A stretch of 64,000 nucleotides of DNA, taken from NCBI GenBank assembly GCA_037176725.1, contig JAZBRS010000029.1, positions 121,987,001 through 122,051,000 of the forward strand, given 5' to 3'. A program made the translations under genes and the position numbers. Shown here one piece after another: positions 47,801 through 58,300 of the stretch (within the stretch, counting starts at the first letter, position 1; every line of letters begins with the position of its first letter). Source of the DNA: Posidonia oceanica (lineage: Eukaryota; Streptophyta; Magnoliopsida; Alismatales; Posidoniaceae). Under the pieces are notes generated by a model, which was given only the letters and a program-made list of their open reading frames with translations, made no database searches and had not been told where the DNA came from.

Positions 47801-49188
47801 AGAACGCGTACGCAGACGCATTGGCAACTTTGGCATCCTGGCTCACTATATCTGAAGACGGTGCGGTGGATGTATCTGTTACTTGCATTGAGCAGCCTGC
47901 ATATTGCCTGAACATAGAAGAGGCGGATCCAGCAGAGGAGCAGCCCTGGTATCAAGATATAAAATCTTTCCTAGAGTCTGGCAGCTTTCCTCCTGATACC
48001 ACAGCAGCAGACAAGAGAACTCTGGCGCGTCTAGCGTCAAAGTATGTGTTGGGGGCTGGGCAGCTGTACAGAAGGTCATATAATCAGATGCTACTGCGCT
48101 GCCTGAGCAAATCGGAGGCTAACACGCTGATGCTCCAAGTGCATGCGGGGACCTGTGGCCCGCACATGAACGGCGTCCTCCTGGGCAAGAAGATCATGCT
48201 TCAAGGATATTTCTGGCAGACCATGGAAGCCGACTGCTGCCGGTTCGTACGTAAATGCCACTACTGTCAGATTCATGGTAACTTCATCAAGGCCCCCCCA
48301 CAACAGCTGCATAACATGTCTTCGCCATGGCCTTTCTCCACTTGGGGGATCGATGTCATCGGCGCCATCCACCTGGCTGCATCAAATGGTCATCGCTACA
48401 TTCTGGTAGCGATCGATTACTTTACCAAGTGGGTGGAAGCGGCTTCTTACAGGACAGTCACCGCTGTGGCAACAGAAAAATTTATCAAGAACAATATCAT
48501 TGCCTGGTATGGGGTCCCGCACTCAGTCATCTCTGATAATGGCACAAACTTCATTGCCAAAAGGATCGAGGAATTCCTGCAAAGTCTCGAGATCAAGCAT
48601 CACCGATCCTCGCCCTATCGGCCACAGATGAACGGAGCAGTGGAGTCTGCAAACAAGAACATTGTCAAAATCCTGAAGAAAATGGCAGAAACCCACAAGG
48701 ATTGGCACGACAAGCTCCCGTATGCACTCTGGGCGTACAGGACATCAATCCGGACCTCTACAGGAGTCACCCCGTACTCTCTGGTGTACGGTATGGAAGC
48801 GGTGTTACCTGTTGAAGTAGAGATCCCCTCTCTGCGGATCCTACGAGAAGCTGAGTTGGAAGAGGCAGAATGGGTCGAAGACCGCTGCATCCAACTGAAC
48901 TTAATTGATGAGCGCAGACTGCAAGCTATGCACAACGCTCACTGCTATCAGAAGCGGATGGCCAGAGCATTCTTGAAGAAGGTCCAGCCCAGAAACTTTC
49001 AGCCAGGGGACCTTGTCATGCGCACCATTCATTTGCCTGATGGTCGAGGGAAATTCCGACCCAATTGGCGTGGCCCCTTCGTGGTTAAGCAGATCTTCTC
49101 GGGAGGCGCAGTAACTCTTGAGGATATGGACCGGGTCGAGCAGTCCGAGCCCGTCAACCTCTGCTATCTCAAGAAGTACTATCAGTAG
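44878..49188 (+). CDS. pol: E1 Pol: RT, RNase H, archaeal-type RNase H, integrase
   Basis: Open for 1436 sense codons. An acidic/Gln-rich spacer is followed by RT (about 46050-46800: CIDYRDLNKASPKDDFPLPH, SFMDGFSGYNQI, MPFGLKNAGATYQ, catalytic YADD). A first RNase H has FTTQHSMGAVL where an active enzyme has a catalytic Asp, so it is probably inactive. A second RNase H (WQLYFDGAVNKKG, NNEAEYEACILGL, VHGDAMLVISQ, NAYADALATLA) keeps its acidic residues. Integrase has a zinc motif (HAGTCGPH, CHYC) and DDE residues in WGIDVIGAI, VISDNGTNF and MNGAVESANK. No chromodomain. The first ATG is well inside, so translation depends on upstream fusion. Confidence 0.95.
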   Translation, partial: KSVSAYSSPATVILAAYPSVAPLTCLFGPFTSELPPSDAPVNQIMQIPRAAIHLAAGPVPQAPGAYYVDSPLDEEEGVAIEAQVDSWMSDLELLYQEQLKSIAEDLTEHQAAERKGKAVVTDPPLQEDHASIMVLEEASAAPDSPRPDELITLQSEGGSRWFVQRMPHRSSMASSNAQISRQSGIPSTSTLEDPEEEASAVQAVTEQKAESVTELSAASTAEQSAVSAAESARPLAVSVEYSAESVRPKQAVEGVAETEVAHRGYKNTRVSVTILKRHQGQATEHMHSFDITSPSFEKEILSELIACGEEDDTGIDETDESLPEFRPYDDDPEGPNLHVEEEIEVVNIGTAEEVREVRISAQLSSQARAEFIAFLKKYADVFAWSYEDMVGLDIEIVVHNLPLNPDAKPVKQKLRRWRPQWLLMIKEEIMKQLGVNFLKVVLYPKWLANIVPVPKKDGRIRICIDYRDLNKASPKDDFPLPHIDVLVDNTAGHKMLSFMDGFSGYNQIKMAEEDMEKTSFITPWGVFCYQVMPFGLKNAGATYQRAMTALFHDLMHQEVEVYADDMIAKTKEPEDHLTCLKKLFDRLQKYKLRLNPKKCVFGVSSGKLLGYIVSQRGIEVDPLKAQAIVDMPLPRTEKEVRSLLGRLQYISRFIAQLTPICEPIFKLLKKNAQIHWSEECQAAFAKIKQLLIKPPVLVPPTPGRPLLLYLFTTQHSMGAVLGQHDESGRRERAIYYLSKKFNECEARYSTLEKTCLSLVWAAQKLRHYMMAYPVQLLYRHDPIKFLFQKPAMVGRCAKWQVLLSQYDITFVTQKSMKGQAMADHLADLPLPEYQPLQTQFPDEDILFAMEDSEQKDPEEQEEWQLYFDGAVNKKGRGVGAVLTAPQGQMIPFARKLTFACTNNEAEYEACILGLKVALEHKAQKLHVHGDAMLVISQVNGDWRTKDPKLVPYHEHLLRLMEEFESICFTYMNRAKNAYADALATLASWLTISEDGAVDVSVTCIEQPAYCLNIEEADPAEEQPWYQDIKSFLESGSFPPDTTAADKRTLARLASKYVLGAGQLYRRSYNQMLLRCLSKSEANTLMLQVHAGTCGPHMNGVLLGKKIMLQGYFWQTMEADCCRFVRKCHYCQIHGNFIKAPPQQLHNMSSPWPFSTWGIDVIGAIHLAASNGHRYILVAIDYFTKWVEAASYRTVTAVATEKFIKNNIIAWYGVPHSVISDNGTNFIAKRIEEFLQSLEIKHHRSSPYRPQMNGAVESANKNIVKILKKMAETHKDWHDKLPYALWAYRTSIRTSTGVTPYSLVYGMEAVLPVEVEIPSLRILREAELEEAEWVEDRCIQLNLIDERRLQAMHNAHCYQKRMARAFLKKVQPRNFQPGDLVMRTIHLPDGRGKFRPNWRGPFVVKQIFSGGAVTLEDMDRVEQSEPVNLCYLKKYYQ

Positions 49189-50776
49189 TCGAAAGCGGTC
49201 CCGTTGCCGATGCCCTTCTCCCACCTACACACTTGCATTCTCACATCTTGCATTCTCGTCCTACCTACATCGTTCCATCTATCTTACTCTAGCATCCTCT
49301 CTTTTCAAATCATCATCGTCATCCTTTCAAAGCATCCGTCATTTCTTTTCAAATCATCATCGTCATCCTTTCAAAGCATCCGTCATTTCTTTTCAAATCA
49401 TCATCGTCATCCTTTCAAAGCATCCATCAATTCTTTTCAAATCATCATCGTCATTCTCTCAAATCATGCATTACATTTTTGGCCTGGTGATGAAAACCGG
49501 AAGTGCTTGCCTGCTCTGGAAAGAGTCACCCTACCTCACCTGGCACTACTCAGATGTCTTAGCTAGTGAGGGAGCCACCACCAACGAGGATAGGCGAACT
49601 GCCTAATCTCGTAAGGACATACACCTCTGAGGGAAAAAAAAAAATGTTAGGATGTGAATCTCGAAAAAAGTGAGAGTAGACATTTAGGTTTGGGCACATC
49701 CAAGGAACAGTTGATGAAGACAGAAGCCAGCCCTAGAGAGAGGGGTGTGCAGTCTAACCCTGCTCCTTCTACCCATCACACAGCAGACCCAAAGCCTAGA
49801 TCCATTACATTTCAAACACCCTCCTTTTGCCACCAAAATGGGGATAGCAAAAGCCTGAAAAAGAAGAAGAAAAAAAAAGAAAGAAATCAAACAAGCAAGA
49901 AAAGAGATAGAACAAAAATCAAAAAAAAGAGAAGAAAAAAAAAGCAAAAGCAAAAAAAAAGAGAAAAAAGAAAAAAAAAAGGGGGGCAAGTTTCAGCCCG
50001 AAAACACAGGCACCATTATCCCCCATGCTTTACTAGAGATCCCCAGCATGTCGAGCTTAAAAGAATCTACCACATCCCTTCAAGAGCGAACACTCACCCT
50101 CTCCTGGTTAGGGGCAGAGAAAGACTGCATACCTATGAGGGAGAAATCAATCAAAAAAAGAGAGCTGAAAGAATAGGTGTAGGTCTTGAGAGTTCGGCAA
50201 GCAGCCTGTCCTCACCACACCACCACCTGTACAATGCCAACACCTGTTCCGGAGCGCCACCAGCAAGCCAAGAGTCTAGGTAGGGCCCAGTGAGTCAGGG
50301 ACCACTCCCTTCCATTACAGCAGGCACCAAAGCACTCCGTATGCTGAGGGCACCCAAGCATACTCATCCATCTAAGCATACTAGCCACCTCATAAGCATA
50401 TTAATCACTGCATCATGCATACATGCATCCTCTCCTATCATTCCTCTTCTAACAATCATTCCGCTCTGAAACTCGCTTCGACTCTGAGACAGTACTCCTC
50501 TCCAGCAGAGCACATTGACGCCACTCGAGCTGCGCTGGTCCAGATCTCCTGCCAGCCCTCGCCCCCGTGTCCGCAAGACTGCTGCAGAATCCCCTTGCTT
50601 ATTTGTGCTTAATTGCTATGTTCTGTTATTGACTGCTATGATGCATATGAAACTAAATTTTCAGTCTCAGCTTCTGCTTGTTGTCAAAGATTACATACCT
50701 GCGAGATCTGACTGTTTATTGATAGTAGGTACCTTCAAGCTTCGCAACTATCAGCCTGTCTTCTGCAACCAGTGCA
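49189..50776 (+). other. E1 spacer between pol and DUF7745-like ORF
   Basis: Holds a 44-bp tandem repeat (see 49300), the conserved GGAAGTGCTTGCCTGCTCTGG block (about 49485-49620), an A-rich purine tract (about 49855-49985) and unique leader. No gene seen. CCTGTCTTCTGCAACCAG ends eight bases or fewer before the ATG at 50777 and looks like a 3' splice site. Confidence 0.7.
49300..49475 (+). repeat. E1 44-bp tandem repeat after pol
   Basis: CTTTTCAAATCATCATCGTC recurs at 49301, 49345, 49389 and 49433, an exact 44-bp period with about four copies. E0 has only diverged partial copies at the same place. Confidence 0.9.
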
Positions 50777-51979
50777 ATGGGCTTCCCAACTCTGCTGACT
50801 CCCGCACACTGCTCGGAAACCCTGCGAGAATGGATCGGCAGGCTCACTCAAGAAGACTGTGAGAAGCTGCGCCTCTGGAGGGTCCCAACTAAACTGCTGA
50901 AGGCTGCTGATGTGGAAGTCAGCCGTCACCTTCTGTGTGCCGCCGCAAGATTCTGGAAACCGGCGCACCATGTCTTTCGCTTTGGCAAATCTGAGCTGAC
51001 ACCTACACTGGAAGAGGTGCGTCGGATCTGTGGCTTTTCCAAGATCCTGGGGCCGCCTGTTTTCATGAGGTGAGATGGATATCTCAAGGTCCTGAGCCAG
51101 CTAACAGGGCTCCCTACTCGAACCTGCCAATAGAAACTAATCTGCACCAGTGAGCCTGAACTTATGCTTCGCCTTGCGCACTTCGATGATATCATGAACA
51201 AGCGCGCAGAACTCGGAGATGAGCTGTGGCTCCGAGGATTTGTTATCCGCTTCCTGGGCGAGCTGATCTTTACTCATGGCCGACTAACAGTGGCCATTGA
51301 GGTAGCAAAGGTTGCATTAGCTGTGGTGACCCAGCACATAGACCTGGCACCAGTTGTCCTGGCAGAGACCTATCGTGGGCTGGACCGCATCTCTCATCGC
51401 TGCCGCCACTTCCACGGTTGCGGAGCACTCATACAAGTCTGGCTAACCGCGCACTTAGAGATGAACCTCTTGCGCCCTCAAGTGCATGCCTTTGAAGCTT
51501 ACTGCAGCAGCGCCCATGCCAAGACAGACAAGAGCGTCAAAGAAGAATACGAGAAGCTATCAGCACTGACTAACGACGCTGTAACCTGGCGTATTGTCCC
51601 CTCTGTAGCCGAGCCATTTACTGTCTTCTTCAACGCGCGCGACACGCGGCTGATCATTCTACCAGGCTTCACAGCAGGCGTAGAGTACCATCCAATCAGG
51701 GTCATGCGCCAGTTCGGCTTCCAGCAGGGCGCCTTCATTGACAGTACAGCGCCTGAGCTCCTTCAACTGTACCCTCTCAGCACAACTGCCCCAACCAAGA
51801 AGCTCGCCAGTCTGATGCAGCATGGGGTCCAATCAACAGACATTGTAGCTGTGAGAGGTATGGGATGCACCCCAGAATATGAAGCTGAAGTTCGAGAGCT
51901 CTGGCCTATCACTGAGATCCCGCCAGGCGGCCCCCTATTTCCCGACTGCAGGCAGTCGAAGAAGGCCCGAACTGACTAG
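50777..51979 (+). pseudogene. E1 DUF7745-like ORF, two stops
   Basis: Exactly the same length as the E0 ORF and collinear throughout. Differences are mostly conservative (Lys/Arg, Val/Ile, Asp/Asn) and the LPGFTAGVEYHPIRVMRQFG region is unchanged. TGA at 51071-51073 replaces an Arg codon and TAG at 51131-51133 replaces Gln. Both are in a short stretch around residues 99-119; the remaining frame is open. Same family assignment and unknown function as the E0 copy. Confidence 0.85.
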
Positions 51980-52255
51980 GCCCTTGTGCAACCATCATGT
52001 GGTCTTCTTTCAAGTCATGCTGTACATCTTTTGGCCTGCCACGGGCATTGTACTCATCAAGCTTTATCAATAAAAAACTGTTTCTGCTATCCGCTTGCAC
52101 TTCAAGACTGTTCAATACATTGCATATTCATTATCATCATCATCTCAGGCCCTCTGACCAGACTTGTAGCCATCACAACGCAGCAAAGTCCTCAGCACCC
52201 AATCCGGAGTCCGGAAGCTCTGCGGACCCGCGTCGTCAAGCTACGCCACTCGGCG
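51980..52255 (+). other. E1 start of 3' UTR, with AATAAA
   Basis: Matches E0 3433-3711. AATAAA at 52069-52074 is a possible plant polyadenylation signal about 90 bases after the ORF stop; E0 lacks an exact match. Confidence 0.5.
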
Positions 52256-52796
52256 TCCTTAGCTGATCATCCCCAGCTGAGTCCCCAGCGGGCTGGCACC
52301 CCAAACTGCTCGGCGAAAGGTCCGTCAACCTGTCATCCTCCTCAGCTGAGTCCCCAGTGGGCTGGCACCCCAAACTGCTCAGCGAAAGGTCCGTCAACTT
52401 GTCATCCTCCTCAGCTGATCATCCCCAGCTGAGTCCTAGTGGGCTGGCACCCAAAACTGCTCGGCGAAAGGTCCGTCAACCTGTCATCCTCCTCAGCTGA
52501 TCATCCCCAGCTGAGTCCCCAACGGGCTGGCACCCCAAACTCTCGGCGATAGGTCTGTCAACCTGTCATCATCCCCAGCTGGTCATCCCCAGCTGGATCA
52601 TCATCTGCGGGCTGGTACCCCAAACTACTCGTCTGACAAGCACGACAATCTTGTCATCACCCTCTGCTTTCGATGCCAAGGACGCGTTGGCCAACCCCTG
52701 GTGTCATCCCGACACCAGGGGCATCTTTTGATCGCCCCTTGGTATCATTCTTCCCCTCTTTCCCCTATGATATTCCTGGTGTCGTAGGATGATTTC
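52256..52796 (+). repeat. E1 CAGCTG-hairpin repeats and two long hairpins
   Basis: GGGCTGGCACC or its variant recurs near 52290, 52359, 52441, 52524 and 52609 (69-85 bp apart), with CAGCTG hairpins between. Long hairpins are 52695-52705 with 52711-52721 (11 bp) and 52764-52772 with 52780-52788 (9 bp including two G.U). The second matches the E0 hairpin at 4501 with pair-preserving changes. Confidence 0.85.
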
Positions 52797-53835
52797 TTCT
52801 CATCATTCCCTCACCCCCTCTTTCTCATCATTATCTTACCCCCTCTTTATCATTAGCTCTCATCATGATCTCATCCCCCTCTTTAGCAATAGCTCTCATC
52901 ATGATCTCATCCCCCTCTTTAGCAATAACTCTCATCATTATCTCATCCCCCTCTTTAGCAATAACTCTCATCATGATCTCATCCCCCTCTTTAGCAATAG
53001 CTCTCATCATGATCTCATCCCCCTCTTTAGCAATAGCTCTCATCATGATCTCATCCCCCTCTTTAGCAATGACTCTCATCATGATCTCACCCCCTCTTTA
53101 GCAATAACTCTCATCATGATCTCACCCCCTCTTTAGCAATAACTCTCATCATGATCTCATCCCCCTCTTTAGCAATCACTCTCATCATGATCTCACCCTC
53201 TCTTTAGCAATAACTCTCATCATGATCTCATCCCCCTCTTTAGCAATCATTCTCATCATGATCTCATCCCCCTCTTTAGCAATAACTCTCATCATGATCT
53301 CACCCCCTCTTTAGCAATCATTCTCATCATGATCTCATCCCCCTCTTTAGCAATCACTCTCATCATGATCTCATCCCCCTCTTTAGCAACAACTCTCATC
53401 ATGATCTCACCCCCTCTTTAGCAATCATTCTCATCATGATCTCATCCCCCTCTTTAGCAATCACTCTCATCATGATCTCACCCCCTCTTTAGCAATAACT
53501 CTCATCATGATCTCATCCCCCTCTTTAGCAATAACTCTCATCATGATCTCATCCCCCTCTTTAGCAATAACTCTCATCATGATCTCACCCCCTCTTTAAC
53601 AATAACTCTCATCATGATCTCATCCCCCTCTTTAGCAATCATTCTCATCATGATCTCACCCCCTCTTTAGCAATAACTCTCATCATGATCTCATCCTCCT
53701 CTTTAGCAATAACTCTCATCATGACCTCATCCCCCTCTTTAGCAATCATTCTCATCATGACCTCATCCCCCTCTTTAGCAATAACGCTCATCATGATCTC
53801 CCCCCCTCTTTAGCAATAGCCTCTCATCATTATCT
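52797..53835 (+). repeat. E1 36-bp minisatellite
   Basis: About 29 copies of a 35-36 bp unit, CTCTCATCATGATCTCATCC followed by CCCTCTTTAGCAATAA, with a variable number of Cs and AATAA/AATCA/AATAG variants. It is a longer and distinct version of the E0 array at 4590-5180. Confidence 0.93.
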
Positions 53836-53990
53836 CATCCCCTCTTATCAACAATCCAGCACTCTTAGGCTGATATCCTAAACTATCAAACAATCAAGCA
53901 CTCTCAGGCTGATATCCTAAACTATCAACAATCCAGCTCTCTCAGGCTGATAACCTAAACTATCATCTGGGCCGATCCATGGTTGGCCCA
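53836..53990 (+). repeat. E1 short GCTGATA...TATC hairpin repeats
   Basis: Three units of AGGCTGATATCCTAAACTATC type, then GGGCC-gatccatggtt-GGCCC (5-bp stem; 4 bp in E0). Confidence 0.7.
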
Positions 53991-54682
53991 CAGTTGTGTT
54001 ATACGGCTGACATCCAGTAACTGTCCCTTGCAATTGCGGTTTCCAGTTGATAGATCTGTAAACTATCCACCAGTTGATAGGTCAGTAAACTATCCGCCAG
54101 TTGATAGGACTGTAAACTATCGTTAGGCTGATATCCTAAACTATCACCAGCAATTGCATTATACGGCTGATATCCAGTAACTATCTCTCATCATTGCGCG
54201 TTCCAGTTGATAGGCCTGTAAACTATCCGCCAGTTGATAGGACTGTAAACTATCGTTCCAGTTGATAGGACTGTAAACTATCGCTAGGCTGATATCCTAA
54301 ACTATCACGCGCAATCATGTTATACGGCTGACACCCAGTAACTGTCCCTCGCAATGCCGTTTCCAGTTGATAGGACTGTAAACTATCCGCCAGTTGATAG
54401 GTCTGTAAACTATCCACCAGTTGATAGGTCTGTAAACTATCGCTCCAGTTGATAGGACTGTAAACTATCCGGCATTTGCGTTATACGGCTGATACCCAGT
54501 AACTATCACTCATGGTTTGTGGCTTCCAGTTGATAGGTCTGTAAACTATCCGCCAGTTGATAGGTCTGTAAACTATCCGCCAGTTGATAGGTCTGTAAAC
54601 TATCCGCCAGTTGATAGGACTGTAAACTATCCCACACAACCATGTTATACGGCTGATATCCAGTAACTATCACTCACAACTG
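53991..54682 (+). repeat. E1 hierarchical hairpin array (four closed domains)
   Basis: Outer stem CAGTTGTG (53991-53998) pairs with CACAACTG (54675-54682). Domain-closing stems: 54029-54037 with 54150-54158; 54189-54200 with 54308-54319 (11 of 12); 54350-54359 with 54470-54480 (one bulge); 54511-54522 with 54632-54644 (one bulge). Five TTATACGG hairpins separate them. Inner hairpins are almost all GATAG/CTATC here, whereas E0 mixes three stem types. Confidence 0.8.
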
Positions 54683-55377
54683 CTCTAGGCTGATAACCTA
54701 AACTATCGCTCTAGGCTGATAACCAAAACTATCACTCCAGGCTGATAACCTAAACTATCGCTCTAGGCTGATAACCTAAACTATCACTCCCGGTTGATAG
54801 GACCGTAAACTATCCAGACGATAAGCCCGTCACCTTATCACCCTTTTTGGCGTGGCCTTGCCCCAGGAAGGCAAAGTCATGCACCTCCTTTTTTTTGCGA
54901 TAGGAGAGTTGGCCTCTCTCCCCTCGCACCCCTCTTTTCTCTTCTGCTAGCTTGCTCCCCGGGCGGGGACGAGCTGCACCCTGTTTTCCCTTGCTTTGTC
55001 GCGCAAGTCTGGCCTTCCTGCCGGATCCTTGCACCACATCGCGTCCTTTTAGCATTTTCTCTTGCATCATCTCTGCATCTTCTCAGCTAGCATTGCATAC
55101 TACTTTAGTATCATTGGCATCACTTGCACAGCATCAGCATTTTCCTCTAATTGGCTAACTTTTGTACTAACTCTTGCATTGCATTTGCATTAGCATGCAT
55201 TACACACTTAGCATCATCCATCTGCACCCTGCATTTTGCATTGCGGCAACGGGCTACGATCTTCAGTGCATCCGCCGAATAAGTAGCTCACGCCCATAGC
55301 AAATCGCTGCTCCCGCCGGTCAGATGGGGTGTCTTGTCAACCCTGAGCAGCGGCCTCGCTCCGCTTGACCTTGCTCA
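54683..55377 (+). other. E1 terminal 3' UTR
   Basis: Begins with four CTAGGCTGATAACCTAAACTATC-type units and two hairpins ending near 54841 (GATAAG/CTTATC). Unique GCAT-rich sequence follows, then the same GCTAC/GTAGC stem-loop block as in E0 (about 55245-55290). No gene seen. Confidence 0.7.
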
Positions 55378-55389
55378 GCGAGGGGCATC
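55378..55389 (+). promoter_or_regulatory. E1 polypurine tract
   Basis: GCGAGGGG and CATC directly before the second LTR. One purine of the E0 tract is replaced by C. Confidence 0.8.
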
Positions 55390-58300
55390 TATTGACACCC
55401 CATCTTGGCAGGCTTGGACCATTTGGAGCCCTCCTAGTGATTGCTGGACTCAAACCCAAACCAAACCAAACCCTAACCCTCCTCTTCACCCTTCAAAACC
55501 AAGCAAACTTGACCTAAGCCTTTACCTCTCTTCCCAAGCTCAAAACCTGAACAAAATCCATAGGAAAACCCACCAATACCCACTTAGCAAACCAGCCTGA
55601 ACACTTAGAAAATCACAAACCAAGACCGTTCCCAAAAACCCTAGAAAACCTAGGTGAAACTACCCTTTTTCTACACCTTGAAACCCCTCTAAAACCTTCT
55701 TAGAATCAAACCAAAACTTCAGAACCAACACCTCAAATCCTAGACTGCCCACTCACCAATTTTCATCCCATTCCAAGACCTTTAAGACCTCCATTCGCTC
55801 AAATTATCCTTTTCTCTCTCCAGGATTATCATTTTCTCTCTCCTCTCTCTCTCCTGTTTATCATCTCTCTTTTCATCCCCTTCTTACCCTTTCTCTGGTC
55901 TAGCTGTGGGCCCCCTCTGTGCTTCTGTCCTTCCTCTATCTTATCCCTATTTTTACTTTATTTTTAGCATTTTTTCTGAATTTTAGAAATCATTTTCCTC
56001 CAACCTATCTCTTTTCCTTTTATCTCCCTCTTTTTTCCATTTCTTTCCTCCTTCCTTTTTCCTTTCTCTCTTTTGCAAAAATCCATAAAAACCCCTAAAA
56101 ATCTGTAAAACCCCAAAACATAATAGAAACAAATCAGAACCCTAAGAAAAACAATTAAAAAACATTAAACAAGCAATTAAAAACCTAAACTTAACTAAAT
56201 CAAGCTAAAAGGAAAACCAAGCATGTAAGCTAAAAAATGCAAAACAAATCAAAAGAAAACACTGAAAAATCAAGAAAAGAACTAAAATGAAATCAAAACC
56301 CACCGAAAGTAAAAACCCCATCAGAAGAATTAAAAAACAAACCCTAAAAAGAAGAATTAAAAATCAAACACTAAAACAAGTAATTAAAGAAGCAAAAGAC
56401 TTAACCTAATAAACATAAGAAGAACAACATAAAAACTTAATTAAAAAAAAAAGGGAAAAGAAAAACACATTTGAAAGACTTAAAAACACCCCATCAAACC
56501 AGAAAAATCTAACTAAAAACTTCAAGAAAAATCAACAAATAAAAATCAAAGCATAATTTAAAAGACTTAAGAAAGAAAAAACCCTAAGAAGGCTAAAACT
56601 TAAAAACCTAAAAACAACCCTGGTTAATACGAAAATAAATCCTAAAAAACCCTAATCAATATCCTAAGTGCCCAACAAGGGAAACACAATTTTTAAAACA
56701 ATTTAAAAAAGGTTTAACAAACATTTAATTAAGTGAAAACTAATTAAAAACAAAACCAAAACCTTAAAACCCTAATCAAGCCCAAAACACACTAATCAAC
56801 CCAAAATGGCCATTAAAAAAATTAATTAAAACCCTAATTCACATCACAACCTTTCTAGTATTTTTATTTATTTTTAGTTCCTTTTTACTAATTTTATTTC
56901 CCCATTCTACCCTCTCTTCTTTCTTACTTCTCTTTTTCTTTCTTTCCTTTCCTTACTGGGCCCAATCCAACCCGTTTTCCTTTTTTTTCTTTTATTTCTT
57001 TTTCCTTCGGCCCACAGTCCGACCTCCTTCTTCCTTCTTCTTCCTCAACCTTCTGTGTTTTCCACCGGTTTTTCCTCCCGCGAGCTTGCTGCGACAGTCT
57101 TCCCTCCTCCATTTGAAATTTGAGCCTCCGTCCAATCACCCAGCAGCTCGCCGCTTCTCCTCTATCTCAGCACCGTTCCCAAGAGGCATTGAATGCCGGT
57201 CGCCTCGCCATCCCTTCCGCTGCAGTGCCGCCGGTGGAGTTCAAAAATCAGCAGCGCGCCAGCAGCCGGTCTCCCCCCATATAAGCTTCCATTCATTCCT
57301 TCAGAGCATCTTCTTCAGTTGGCAATCAGTGTGAGCAATCGGTGAGAGACCAGCAGTTAGAGCCCAATTCCAGAAGCAATCCCATCCATTTCTTCCACCT
57401 GAGCGACCTCCCTCTTCTTGGCTGCCTCCTCCAATTTCCAGAAGAAAGAGTGGCCAGAGAGAGTGGTCTGAGTGTCCCCCTCTGCATCCCGGAGAGAGCC
57501 TCCAATTCTCCAGCCTCTCTTCAGCAATTCCCTCCCCTTCCTCTGCTAAAATCCGCAGCAAACCTCCCTCTTCCCATTCCAGCAATCCGACACCACTGCG
57601 AGCCTTCAAACTTCTCCCAGTTGTCCCCCCAATCTCACCCAACAACCAGTCACCTGCTTCCACCATCCCACTGCCTTTCCACCACCTAAAACCGTCCTGA
57701 AACTCCACCTAATCACCACTGCAACCCAACACTCCTCCTTCAGCAATTCCCTCCACTTCAGCCTACAGCCTTCTCCCAAAATCCACCCAAACAATCCCTG
57801 AACCACCACCTTTCCAGAGCCTCCGACCTCGAACCCAACCATCCACTACAGCTTCCGAACTCCACAACAAACACCTAAGCCTCCTTCTGACCAGAAACCT
57901 ACCCAACCTGTAAACTCCCTCCACACTCTCCAGAAACCTAACCTGATCATCCAGCATCACTCTCCGGACCTCCAGCTACCTCCCGGAAGGCTCCACCAGA
58001 TCCGACGAGCAGCAACACCCTCCCCCCACCTCCAGTCACTTTGCTGAACCCAAAAAGTGCCGAATCACTGCTCGAGCTTCGAAGCTCGCGTCCGGACGTC
58101 TGGGAAGCACCGGAAGCTCGCTCTGAGCCAGCCCCAACCTCCGCGAGCGCCCGACAGTCGCCGCTGCAACCAGACAGCCATCGTCGGCCAGCTCCGACAC
58201 TGCCGAGGTCGGGAGCGCGCTCCGGACACAACGACAGGTAATCACTAATCTCCCCCGCTCTCTCTCTTCCCCCTGATGCTTTTCCGCCGACCAGAACCAG

